In this document: piece by piece, positions 7,488 through 16,323 of the stretch
How positions within the stretch are numbered: the first letter of the stretch is position 1
How the letters are laid out: the number at the start of each line of letters is the position of its first letter
Virus record (IMG/VR): IMGVR_UViG_3300042465_003749
Location: 1-41,532 of that record
Origin: a virus
DNA: 41,532 nucleotides
Reading direction: 5' to 3' (one strand)
Translations under genes and position numbers: made by a program
The notes under the pieces: model-generated
Told to the model about the DNA's origin: nothing
Seen by the model: only the letters and a program-made list of their open reading frames with translations
The model's database searches: none

Positions 7488-8045
7488 TTATCCCATCATT
7501 CCGCCAGCCATACCTTGCATGGCTTTAGCTAGTTTGCCATAACCTGGCATTTGCTGATACTCATTACCAGTTGCCAAAATTGTGTTGTATCCAGTTTGTG
7601 GCACAAATGGATTGAAATCTCGTTGTGCTTGTGGGTTTACAAATGAAGTTTCAGCACCATTGTATTTTCCATCAAGAACATCAAAACCAATATTGGCAGG
7701 AGGTGTTGTTGGCATAGGTGGAGCCGCACTGTCATAAACAGGAGTAGCAATAGCAGGTGTTGGAGCATTAGCCATTGGAACATTAGCATTGGGCGCTACA
7801 GGTTGTGTCGCAACACCAACAGGAGGAACAGAACCAGTAGGTGCGGCAGGATTGTTATAAGAGAATGTACCTGCTTGATTAGGTTTAACACCAAGTTTAT
7901 CTAATGCCTGAATAGCACCTGATTGTTGCAAGCCATATAAAATTAAACCAGTTTTTGCCGCTTTGCCAATTTCAGCCAAAGGGCTTTGCCCCATGTACCT
8001 GCGTGGATCTCCAAAACTTAAACCAAAAGGTGCATCTGCTGCCAT
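7488..8045 (-). CDS. Pro/Ala-rich hypothetical virion protein
   Basis: 185 residues. The N-terminal 55 residues include a hydrophobic helix (KTGLILYGLQQSGAIQAL). The middle (60-120) is low-complexity Pro/Ala/Val. The end is Gly/Met-rich (MQGMAGGMMG). Start ATG follows AAGGAAATATC. It belongs to the block of low-complexity genes at 4.3-9.1 kb and is probably a minor particle component. Function unknown. Confidence 0.5.
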   Translation of the reverse strand: MAADAPFGLSFGDPRRYMGQSPLAEIGKAAKTGLILYGLQQSGAIQALDKLGVKPNQAGTFSYNNPAAPTGSVPPVGVATQPVAPNANVPMANAPTPAIATPVYDSAAPPMPTTPPANIGFDVLDGKYNGAETSFVNPQAQRDFNPFVPQTGYNTILATGNEYQQMPGYGKLAKAMQGMAGGMMG

Positions 8046-8054
8046 GATATTTCC

Positions 8055-8759
8055 TTAAAATCCAATACCTTTGCTGGAAGTCTTTTGACCTTGTGTGCCA
8101 GCAAAATTAGGCGTTGTAGAAGCTTGGGGTGTTCCATACACAACAGACGCATACTTTGCATAAATGTCTTGTGGTGTCTGAGCATAACCAATAGGCGCAG
8201 CAGCAGCTTGATTAGCCGATCCAAGTAAAGATTGACCCATACCCGCCAAAGTTGTTCCCACACCTGCTCTTCTATTTTCTACATCAGAAGATACTTGAGC
8301 CGCAACATTACCCAAACGAGCCCTGCTTAATGATTCTAAGTTTTTAGAAGCAAGGGCATATCTAGATGAACCTGTGCCACCAGCACTGCCAAACAAAGCA
8401 TCTTGAGCGCCAAATTGCTCACGAATGTTTTCACCTACAGGTTGCAAAGCGGCATTAATTTGTTGTTGTTTGTAGTCATCACCAAAGATATTAGTTAAGC
8501 CTTTAAGACCTGTACCAAGGGCGGTATAACCACCAGCTTCTTGAGCCAAACCAGTTCTACCCGCTACATCACTTGCTTTAGCAGCATAAGAACTAGCTAC
8601 AGGCATAACCTTGCTTGCTACATCTAAAGCACCTGTTACTGTGTTTTGGTACGCAGGAAGAAAGGTTCTTTCTAATGCATCAGTTTGAAGTGTTAATGCC
8701 CGTTGTTGCTCGGGAGTCATTTGTACCGATGAGGTACTTGAACCTTTTCCACCACCCAT
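8055..8759 (-). CDS. Putative internal/tail virion protein
   Basis: 234 residues. ATG 8759 is preferred over an upstream alternative start at 8789 because AAAGGAGCTTAAT lies just ahead of it. It has a Gly/Ser-rich N-terminus, then Ala-, Gly- and Gln-rich helical sequence (AGRTGLAQEAGGYTALGTGL; GAQDALFGSAGGTGSSRYAL). The composition and position resemble small podovirus internal proteins such as T7 gp14 or P22 gp7, without detectable motif identity. No cysteine or catalytic signature is evident. Confidence 0.5.
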   Translation of the reverse strand: MGGGKGSSTSSVQMTPEQQRALTLQTDALERTFLPAYQNTVTGALDVASKVMPVASSYAAKASDVAGRTGLAQEAGGYTALGTGLKGLTNIFGDDYKQQQINAALQPVGENIREQFGAQDALFGSAGGTGSSRYALASKNLESLSRARLGNVAAQVSSDVENRRAGVGTTLAGMGQSLLGSANQAAAAPIGYAQTPQDIYAKYASVVYGTPQASTTPNFAGTQGQKTSSKGIGF

Positions 8760-8760
8760 A

Positions 8761-9111
8761 TTAAGCTCCTTTGCCTTTGCCAGCACCAAAATTTGATTGA
8801 TTAACTTGATTATCCCACGGACTTACTGTATTTGAATAGGCATTGGGCATACCTAATTTTGGTTGACCGCCCTGACCAGGCATGGTGACTTGACCACCCA
8901 TCATTCCCAAAGGCGGTCCCATGTTGTCCTGCATCTGATTTCCCTGAGGAAAACTAGGTTGTTCAGTCTGTAATTGCTGAGTTTTAAGCAATTGCTCTTG
9001 GGGAGATTGCTCAATAGGGTTCTGCCCCATTTGCATGGCAGACATACCCGCATTCTTACCTGCTGGAGCAGAAGATTGAGGAGCCTGTAATTGTGATGAA
9101 AAACCGCCCAT
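8761..9111 (-). CDS. Gln/Met/Gly/Pro-rich hypothetical protein
   Basis: 116 residues from ATG 9111, which has AAGGACAAAT just upstream; an in-frame alternative at 9141 would overlap the tail-fibre gene. The sequence is low complexity with Gln, Met, Gly and Pro (PPLGMMGGQVTMPGQGGQP). It is probably disordered. A virion-associated role is inferred from its position between fibre and internal-protein genes. Confidence 0.5.
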   Translation of the reverse strand: MGGFSSQLQAPQSSAPAGKNAGMSAMQMGQNPIEQSPQEQLLKTQQLQTEQPSFPQGNQMQDNMGPPLGMMGGQVTMPGQGGQPKLGMPNAYSNTVSPWDNQVNQSNFGAGKGKGA

Positions 9112-9119
9112 ATTTGTCC

Positions 9120-11054
9120 TTATCCGCTTACATAAATGCAAGCAACTTGCTTAATTTCTGTTGGGGAGGCAAAAGTTACCGCTTCCCTAGACTTGGCTAC
9201 AGTCTTCCCACGAATAATATCGTCAGATTGAGCCATGCCAACCCCTGCCGTACTGCTAGAAACAATCAATGTGTCCATAGCAAGATTGCCATTTTCCCCG
9301 CAAACATTTATTTGACCTTCACCAAGTGAACTCATAGAGCCAAACCAATAGCTATTCTTAATGGCCTCATATTGCGCAGTCATTACAGGGATAGATTGAC
9401 CATCTACTTCTTGCCAATAATCAATAAACACTGGCGGTTTAACAGTAGACAACGGCCTTAGTTCACCAATAAATATACCCCTAGCACCTGCTTGGTTTGG
9501 CAATGTAGATTTAGCTACTTGGAAAATAGCATTAGACCAACCATTACGGGCAATACAAGTTACATCAACAACCAAATCACCTTGAGTTAATGTCTCAGCT
9601 AAAGGCAATAAGAAATCGTGATTGCCAGTAAATGGTCCATAGTTAGTACCTGTACCATCTGCATAAAAATCATAACCATTGGCAGCTCCAACTAAACCAG
9701 AAGTGCCATTGTTAGAGTTAATCCCACGAACACCATGGGCATTACCACTTGCATTACCTGCATTAACTTGGCCGTATACAGCTTCATATGCAGCACCTGA
9801 ATTTCCCTTTAAAGCTATACCAACAAAGTTATCGTTAGTAAAACGACCTATACCGCCAAATATGTTATCTGCGTACACAACTCCCGCAGAGCTTACATGA
9901 AAGGCCGCACCGCCAGGTGCGCTACCAGATCCTGTGCTTAACGTGTAACCTTGAAGAAAACCCGCAATCAATCTATCAACAGTAATAGTGTTGGTAGTAA
10001 TGTTGCCACCATCAATAAAGGTTGTTCCCGTATTGGTAGCAAGATTAACAAACGTAACCAATCCATTAAAATTTGTCCAATTAAATACTGCACTTACAGT
10101 AACTGTCTGTGCGCCACCAAAAGTAGCCTCAGATACTGAATAACGAACAGCCCAAAACTGAGTTGTACTTGTGGCGGCTGGTGCAGTAAATGTTGTAGAC
10201 CAGTTGGCACTGATTGTTGAGAATGTGCCAGTTGTAAAGTTAAATCCAGATAGCGTAGGAGCAGCAGGAGCTGTTGTTGTTGCCAATCCATAATAGACAA
10301 AGCCACTAGAAGATCGTGTGCCGTCAGCGCCTGTAGAACCATTGATACCAACACTTGTAATTGGATAAGCTACATTGGTCCAATCAATAACAGATGTAAC
10401 TGTATTGACAGACTCAATCAATGGAACGCTTAACGCCCAAAGGTAAGCGCCTGATGTTGTGTTGCTAGGTATTTGAGTAGACCACCCAGCAGGTGCTGTA
10501 AATGATCCTGTGGCCCATGTGTAAGTAGATGTAGTGCTTGGCCTAGCAGGTGGAGTAGATCCAGCAGTCCAAATATAAATAGTTGGTGCAGCATACATCT
10601 TTCCACTAGTGCCAGTAACAATATCTAAATCAATAGAAGTTGATGGCGCTTGTAAATAAGATGAACTAGGCGCAGCAGTGCCAACAAAGAAATCAATTTG
10701 GCGACCACCATTAGCTTGATACCAAAGAAAATTGGTTGTGCCAAACCCAGCACCTGCTACCTTGAACCAAATGTAATCAGCAAAATTAGTGGACTCAGTA
10801 GGGTCATCACTATTTCTTAAACCATAGTAAAGACGATTTGTCGGACTGTCTCCAAAGTTAACTGATCCATCAAAACTGTCAGCATATTTGACCGCCAAAT
10901 AACGATATAAATAAGCAATAACAATCCCACTAGGACCGCTAATTTCACCAGTATTAGGGTCAGCCGCAATGTTAGACCCAAAATTAGCCAACAAATAATT
11001 GATAGCTTCAGAAACTTCTGATTGAGAGGGTTCATTTATTAAAGCGAATGGCAT
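9120..11054 (-). CDS. Large tail fibre / host-recognition protein
   Basis: 644 residues. N-terminal ~100 residues form a distinct domain, probably the particle attachment part. The middle (~130-340) is Thr/Ser-rich beta repeats of fibronectin-like appearance (TWATGSFTAPAGWSTQIPSN and similar). A coiled section reads NITTNTITVDRLIAG. The C-terminal ~170 residues include GDLVVDVTCIARNGW and DTLIVSSSTAGVGMAQSDDI, a Gly-rich tip type seen at the end of many phage fibres. The start overlaps the previous stop (TAATG). Confidence 0.7.
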   Translation of the reverse strand: MPFALINEPSQSEVSEAINYLLANFGSNIAADPNTGEISGPSGIVIAYLYRYLAVKYADSFDGSVNFGDSPTNRLYYGLRNSDDPTESTNFADYIWFKVAGAGFGTTNFLWYQANGGRQIDFFVGTAAPSSSYLQAPSTSIDLDIVTGTSGKMYAAPTIYIWTAGSTPPARPSTTSTYTWATGSFTAPAGWSTQIPSNTTSGAYLWALSVPLIESVNTVTSVIDWTNVAYPITSVGINGSTGADGTRSSSGFVYYGLATTTAPAAPTLSGFNFTTGTFSTISANWSTTFTAPAATSTTQFWAVRYSVSEATFGGAQTVTVSAVFNWTNFNGLVTFVNLATNTGTTFIDGGNITTNTITVDRLIAGFLQGYTLSTGSGSAPGGAAFHVSSAGVVYADNIFGGIGRFTNDNFVGIALKGNSGAAYEAVYGQVNAGNASGNAHGVRGINSNNGTSGLVGAANGYDFYADGTGTNYGPFTGNHDFLLPLAETLTQGDLVVDVTCIARNGWSNAIFQVAKSTLPNQAGARGIFIGELRPLSTVKPPVFIDYWQEVDGQSIPVMTAQYEAIKNSYWFGSMSSLGEGQINVCGENGNLAMDTLIVSSSTAGVGMAQSDDIIRGKTVAKSREAVTFASPTEIKQVACIYVSG

Positions 11055-12673
11055 TAGAAAGCATCCTCAGTCACAGTTGCTTGAATATTTAATGCACTCA
11101 TTTTCCATGTATCAGTGGCATCATTTGAGCCAAATTTAATTGCCACAGTGCGAAACGTATTTTGTTGAGTAGGAACCCAAGGTGTATCAGTATCAATATT
11201 GGTTACACCTGTCTGACCATATGTAGTGGCTTGTGCAGTGGAATTAGCACCGCCAACAGTAATATTGATTGCACCAGTACCTGCTATTTCAGGCAAAAGT
11301 CGATGTATGTAAACTTTAGACGAATAAGGCACAGGACCTTTTTCAGTTTGCAAAGCAATGTTATTACGCTCAAACTCAGAATCAATTGCAGAACCAACAA
11401 ATGAGTTACCAATGGCCGTTTCTACCAATCTAGAATTAGAAACATCTCCACGGGCATATACAACGCATCTAGAAGCTAAATTAAAGTAATCGGGCGATGA
11501 GTCTATCCATCTTGGTCCTTCAGTGCCCATACAAGCGTTTTGAACATTTTTAGGGGCATTCCAAACTTGGAGGTCATATCTCCAAGACAACATCTTGTTG
11601 CACCATCCTGTAGAGGTCAAATCAGGATAGTAAATTTCAATCTGAGATTTTGAAGTGTTGTTAACCATAAAAATCCTAGATGAATAAAGAGGATTTAAAT
11701 TGGCAAAAAAGTAATTTTTAACTTTTTGGTTTCCCAAAGATGAGAATTCTGAACCATTAAATACCCAAATATCACGGGCATCTACACCATAAACATTGGC
11801 ATCTGTATTTGTCCAACAATTATTGTTAAACAATCCACGACCTTGATTTAATAAACGTAAACCAAAGATTGGTGCAGTAGTGTTTTGATAGGAAATAGGT
11901 GAGAAAACTACTGTATCCCAATAGGAACACACATAAAAATTACCACCAAGAAAAAATCCATCAATCAAAGGACCACGAACAGGAACTTCTTGCTCGTTAG
12001 CTACGTTAGATAGTGTAGGCTCCCACGTTGTTGGGTAACCTTGTTGAGCAAAAGCTTGTGACCAACGCACTGTTGTTGGATAGTTATAAGACGTACCACC
12101 AATAACTTTGGTCAGATTGCCTGAAATAAGAATGTTTCCCACATTGGGAGAACAGAAATTACGAACAAATCCTGCTCTAGTAGACGTTACGCCAACATCA
12201 TAATTCCATGCAGCGTCAGAATACACTGTAATTTCATTGCTTGTAGGCAAGAAATACATGGGATTACTGAGCGTGTCATTAATAAAAAAGACATTCCCAA
12301 CCCAAGAAGTAGTGATATTTATATCTTCGGTATAACCTGAAAGAAAAACATTTGGATTTGCACCCACGCCAGGCGTAATATTAGATATACCCGTAGAGGT
12401 AATCATAAACCACTTGCCTTGGTTGGAAGCGTTACGAGTTGCTACAATGTACACCCAAGAAGTCTCTGATCTAAACCCACCTTCCATAAAAATGGGCATA
12501 TCAGTAATGGTAGAAGCAATCTGAATTTCACCAAAAATCTTCTTTATGCAACGCACATCAGCTTCAATATTTTTTCCGCTGTTGTACTCATTCGGCCCCA
12601 AAGCATTGCTTGGCACGTCTGGCGTGAAGCTCATTGAGGTAAACGGAGTTCTTAGGCGGGAATAATCGCTCAT
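11054..12673 (-). CDS. P22 gp10-like tail stabilisation (tail hub) protein
   Basis: 539 residues. Starts with a short conserved-looking phage N-terminus (SDYSRLRTPFTSMSF) and continues with beta-rich repeats suggestive of a propeller, for example GNFYVCSYWDTVVFSPIS, DARDIWVFNGSEFSSLG and RIFMVNNTSKSQIEIYYPDL. The size, the position next to fibre genes and the P22-type portal in the same genome support a tail needle/hub stabilisation role like P22 gp10 or the T7 gp12 nozzle. Family assignment is by pattern only. Start overlaps the glycosyltransferase stop (ATGA). Confidence 0.5.
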   Translation of the reverse strand: MSDYSRLRTPFTSMSFTPDVPSNALGPNEYNSGKNIEADVRCIKKIFGEIQIASTITDMPIFMEGGFRSETSWVYIVATRNASNQGKWFMITSTGISNITPGVGANPNVFLSGYTEDINITTSWVGNVFFINDTLSNPMYFLPTSNEITVYSDAAWNYDVGVTSTRAGFVRNFCSPNVGNILISGNLTKVIGGTSYNYPTTVRWSQAFAQQGYPTTWEPTLSNVANEQEVPVRGPLIDGFFLGGNFYVCSYWDTVVFSPISYQNTTAPIFGLRLLNQGRGLFNNNCWTNTDANVYGVDARDIWVFNGSEFSSLGNQKVKNYFFANLNPLYSSRIFMVNNTSKSQIEIYYPDLTSTGWCNKMLSWRYDLQVWNAPKNVQNACMGTEGPRWIDSSPDYFNLASRCVVYARGDVSNSRLVETAIGNSFVGSAIDSEFERNNIALQTEKGPVPYSSKVYIHRLLPEIAGTGAINITVGGANSTAQATTYGQTGVTNIDTDTPWVPTQQNTFRTVAIKFGSNDATDTWKMSALNIQATVTEDAF

Positions 12674-13725
12674 GTCACTTCTTCCATTTGCGAAAGATTG
12701 GTCAATAGACGGGTGTCTGTAGGATTGAATTCTAAAGCTTTCTTACAGAATTCGATAGCCTGTTCTTTTAACCCAAGCCTCCAAGCAGCAATACTGGCGT
12801 AATCGTATGGTTTTTCAGTCCAAACGCTTGGATCCATGGTGTAAACAGCTTGTTTATCAACAATATTTAATGCAGATAATGCTGCCCCATAGCTCTCAGG
12901 CCACATACTTAATCTGTAGGTAGCCGTGGCCAATTCACACCAAGGTTCACGGGTATTGGGAGCTTCAGCACAAGCCAATCTGTACCATTTCAAACCCTCG
13001 TGAATCATGCCTAGTTCTTCATGGGCTTTACCCAATAAACGCATGGCATAGCACCGCTCATTAGGCCAAGTAGCTTCAGGCATAGCTAGATAACGATTTA
13101 AAGCCTCTATAGCGTCTTTCCAACGGGAATAGAAGGTTAGCTCCCGTGCGTGATAAAAAGCGTTTCTAGGGCAGTGTGGATCTTCTTTTATAGCCAATTC
13201 AAGCAATGGCATATATTGGCCACGAGATTTGGTTGGATCAGGATGATGGCTGACCAAAAGCATATCCGTATGGGCATAGACCTCGTGGGTTCTGCCATCA
13301 GGACGGGGATATTCATGGACGGGATGATGCCAATGATATCCATGTCGGTGGTGAATTTTCTCGTAAAAGAACGATATTCCACAGCCCCAATCAAACTTGT
13401 ATCTTAAACGAGTTGTTTCAGCAGTCCAAACCCGTTCAATCTCTTCCCGCCAACCATCTTCTAAAATCTCATCAAGGTCTAGACTAATGCAAACATCAAA
13501 ATCACGGGGAATCATTGCAAGGGCAGCATCACGAGCTTTATCAAACCGCCAAGGACTGATGCAAATATCATGCACTTTTGCACCACATTCCAAGGCTAAT
13601 TTTACAGTGTCATCAGTAGAGCCTGTATCTGCAATCAGAATCAAGTCTGCATCTTTAGCCGAATCACAAAAACGCTGAACAAACTGTTGCTCGTTTTTTG
13701 ATATGGCATATACGGCTATTTTCAT
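12670..13725 (-). CDS. Family 2 glycosyltransferase with C-terminal TPR repeats
   Basis: 351 residues. The N-terminal GT-A domain has AISKNE at the start, DTGSTDDT (33-40) for nucleotide binding and the metal-binding LDLDE (about 83-87). After residue ~190 come helical repeats of TPR type (AMRLLGKAHEELGMIHEGLK; AIEFCKKALEFNPTD). Such enzymes move a sugar from a nucleotide sugar to an acceptor. Its location inside the tail operon, between gp10-like and chaperone genes and overlapping the next gene by ATGA, suggests glycosylation of a virion protein, of phage DNA or of the host surface. Start ATG follows ATAGGAATAGCA. Confidence 0.8.
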   Translation of the reverse strand: MKIAVYAISKNEQQFVQRFCDSAKDADLILIADTGSTDDTVKLALECGAKVHDICISPWRFDKARDAALAMIPRDFDVCISLDLDEILEDGWREEIERVWTAETTRLRYKFDWGCGISFFYEKIHHRHGYHWHHPVHEYPRPDGRTHEVYAHTDMLLVSHHPDPTKSRGQYMPLLELAIKEDPHCPRNAFYHARELTFYSRWKDAIEALNRYLAMPEATWPNERCYAMRLLGKAHEELGMIHEGLKWYRLACAEAPNTREPWCELATATYRLSMWPESYGAALSALNIVDKQAVYTMDPSVWTEKPYDYASIAAWRLGLKEQAIEFCKKALEFNPTDTRLLTNLSQMEEVT

Positions 13726-13746
13726 TGCTATTCCTATATTATTAAA

Positions 13747-14244
13747 TTAAGGTGCGTCAGGCCAAGTCATTGTCCATGGGAAACCACTTGCGGAAGTGAT
13801 GTCACGCAGAGCTTGGCGGTATGTAGCCCATGCAGTCTTGTCAGCAGTGCTATCAGCAATCTGCGTCCAATCGCTATCTTTAAGCTTTTGGGTACGTTGA
13901 GTGCGTACATTTGCAGATTGTTCTGCGTCCTTCATTGCTTGATAAGCAGCTTCGTTTTCAGCGGCTGTTTTAGCAGGGGTTTCTTCTGTGGCAGGTGTAT
14001 CCGTAAACACAGGACCAAGGATGTACTTCGTATACCACTTGCCCTCAATCTGTTCTACGCCTTGACGCATTGAATATTGATAGACTGTGCCACCTGAAGC
14101 TTGTGGGCCTTCAAAGACAATGTCTGCACCCCACTCATTAATAATGGCCTCAGTTAAGACTTTGGGTAAACCTAAACCAAAATGCAGTTGGCGAAACTCG
14201 CCTTCATACATAACTGCCCCTGTGTTTTTTACACGAATTTCCAT
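13747..14244 (-). CDS. Tail fibre assembly chaperone-like protein (Phage_tail_APC type)
   Basis: 165 residues. The C-terminal motif series RTQKLKDSDWTQIADSTADK, then WATYRQALRDITSASGFPW and MTWPDAP, is typical of phage tail assembly chaperones placed next to fibre genes. The Ala/Glu-rich linker at ~85-110 separates it from an N-terminal domain. It lies directly downstream of the two large repeat fibres, which are its likely clients. Start ATG has AAAAGGAGTGCATC upstream. Confidence 0.75.
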   Translation of the reverse strand: MEIRVKNTGAVMYEGEFRQLHFGLGLPKVLTEAIINEWGADIVFEGPQASGGTVYQYSMRQGVEQIEGKWYTKYILGPVFTDTPATEETPAKTAAENEAAYQAMKDAEQSANVRTQRTQKLKDSDWTQIADSTADKTAWATYRQALRDITSASGFPWTMTWPDAP

Positions 14245-14256
14245 GATGCACTCCTT

Positions 14257-16314
14257 TTAAGCAATTGCGAGAAAAATATAAGTACCACCGCTTTCATTGA
14301 TGGCGGCTAATATAGTTGAGTTCAATGCAAAACCTGTTGAGACTGTTGTAACAGAACCAAGTGTTGCAGATTCAGCGGCTGAACTATTTAAAAACAAATA
14401 TGGGTTTGTCATTGTAGTCATGCCACGGGCTGTGTCGTAAACATACCAACCACTAGTTGAATCTGTACGTTTAATAAGAACAAACCTAGCACCACCCGCA
14501 CCAAAACCACAATTAATAGTTTGCGTTGTTCCATTGCCTGTGTATGAGCCTACTTTAGAAACACCAGCGCAGGTTGCAAAAAGGTAGGCGACATAAGGTG
14601 AGGGATCACTATTTACCTTGTTGCTTGTGTTAACTGTAAAAACAGAAGCGGTTGGAGAAGTGTTATTCCAGTAACTTGATTCTGTTACTGATGCCGCTGT
14701 TGAATTAAGAAAAATGTATTTTGTATTCCCAATCCCTGTGTGATAAACAGCCCAATCAAGAGCAGAGTTACGATTTTTGATAATCATCATCTCAGGTGCA
14801 ACGCCAAGATTGTGGGTGATTGTTCGCAGTACATCATTGCCCGTATAGCAAACCTCATCAAAAAAGCTAGGGGCACGTCTAAAAGAATAATTTATAAACG
14901 TGTTTAATAACTGATTAAAGCCATCAGTGCCATCGTTGGTTCCAAGTGTTACTGCTGATTGACCAAATACTTGTACTCCGTATTGACTAGAAAAAAACTC
15001 AGCACCAGTTCCAGCGGTATCTAATTGCCTACTTCCACCACGCAACCTGTCTGCAACGTACCGACTAGACCCGCTGTTTGTTTTTGTCAGAATTGACCAA
15101 TCAGGGACAAATCCAACACTTGGCAAAGTTTTACTGTTTGTTCCATCTCCGCTATAAGAATATGGGTTAAACACCTTAGTAGCATCCGTAGGGACTCGCA
15201 TTGGACCTCTACGAATGGCTATGTAGATGTAGGTTCTGCTTGCAGTCAAACCAGCAGCAAGAAAACCAGTTGCAGTGGGGGCCATGTAATAACCACCAGA
15301 ACCAGCACTTTCTGCATTGGATGTATTTGCAGATAAAGCGGCATAAGTAGTAAGAGAAGCGCCACGCATGATGTCTGTCATCAACCAATCGTCTGCGCCT
15401 GAAGAGCCTTTAATCATTACCCATTGAGGTTCATATCCAAGAGTAACAGTAGCTTCACGTGCAGAATTAGTTGTAAACGAACCACACGAAATTACATTGT
15501 CTGTACTATTTAAACCAAAGCCTCCTGCGTCATGGGCGAATAGGTAGGCAACGTATGTGCTTCCATTTTGGTTTGTGTAAGGGCTAGTTGTTAGTGAAAA
15601 AACAGTATCTGTTGGTGCTGTTGAACTTGTTACGCTATAAGCACCTGCCGCATCAGTAGTATTTAAAAATGCGTTGTAATTATTTGCGGCAAAAGACCGA
15701 TGCCATACAATCCAATCAAATGTGTCATTAAGGCATTTAATCATTATGCAACCTGGTGCGCTTCCCAAGTTGTGAGCAATAGTTCTAGCAGAGCCATTCC
15801 CCGTATAAGTCACAACATCAAAAAACTTTGGTTGCTTGCGGAATGTCCAAGAGGCAAATGTATAGCTGCTTTGGTTTGTGTACGATGTAGACCCTAAATT
15901 AAAACCATTGCTATTAAAGTCTGTAATGGCATCGTTATAGCCTTCAGCATCTGTTGTGTTGCTGTTAATCCATTTGAATCCAGAACCAGAAGCCTTGCCA
16001 CGGGCCGAATCCATTAAAAAATGATACGGAAGAGCCGATGCTTGACGGCCTTTTAGCCAAACCAAACCACCTTTACCTGCTAAGTCAATTCCATTGGTTA
16101 TAGTCTGTGTAGAGCCGTTTCCTGTGTAGAGATAGGTGCTAAACACATCTTCAATAAAATTCTGAGTATTACCTGCCGTAGGCCATTGACCTAGTTTTGC
16201 ATATGCAGCCTGTTGCTCAAGGGTCCACACACCAGGCGCAGTGCTGTTCTCAAAAGCTCCTGATGGTACAGGTGGTGTTTTTGAGATGATACCGCCAGGA
16301 AATTTTGTACTCAT
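14257..16314 (-). CDS. Repeat tail fibre A (DUF7483-like modules)
   Basis: 685 residues built of about six related beta modules of ~100 residues. Each carries variants of YTGNGSTQTI..., a hydrophobic strand such as PGCIMIKCLND, an aromatic W-W or W-H pair, and a closing TYVAYLFAHDAGGFG or TYIFLAIA. The modules resemble a DUF7483-type phage fibre domain (assignment from memory). A ~45-residue N-terminal part (SGAFENSTAPGVWTLEQQAA) may anchor it. It is paralogous to the next gene, with long identical DNA words. Start ATG has AAGGACAGAAC upstream. Probable receptor-binding or decorating fibre. Confidence 0.75.
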   Translation of the reverse strand: MSTKFPGGIISKTPPVPSGAFENSTAPGVWTLEQQAAYAKLGQWPTAGNTQNFIEDVFSTYLYTGNGSTQTITNGIDLAGKGGLVWLKGRQASALPYHFLMDSARGKASGSGFKWINSNTTDAEGYNDAITDFNSNGFNLGSTSYTNQSSYTFASWTFRKQPKFFDVVTYTGNGSARTIAHNLGSAPGCIMIKCLNDTFDWIVWHRSFAANNYNAFLNTTDAAGAYSVTSSTAPTDTVFSLTTSPYTNQNGSTYVAYLFAHDAGGFGLNSTDNVISCGSFTTNSAREATVTLGYEPQWVMIKGSSGADDWLMTDIMRGASLTTYAALSANTSNAESAGSGGYYMAPTATGFLAAGLTASRTYIYIAIRRGPMRVPTDATKVFNPYSYSGDGTNSKTLPSVGFVPDWSILTKTNSGSSRYVADRLRGGSRQLDTAGTGAEFFSSQYGVQVFGQSAVTLGTNDGTDGFNQLLNTFINYSFRRAPSFFDEVCYTGNDVLRTITHNLGVAPEMMIIKNRNSALDWAVYHTGIGNTKYIFLNSTAASVTESSYWNNTSPTASVFTVNTSNKVNSDPSPYVAYLFATCAGVSKVGSYTGNGTTQTINCGFGAGGARFVLIKRTDSTSGWYVYDTARGMTTMTNPYLFLNSSAAESATLGSVTTVSTGFALNSTILAAINESGGTYIFLAIA

Positions 16315-16323
16315 GTTCTGTCC

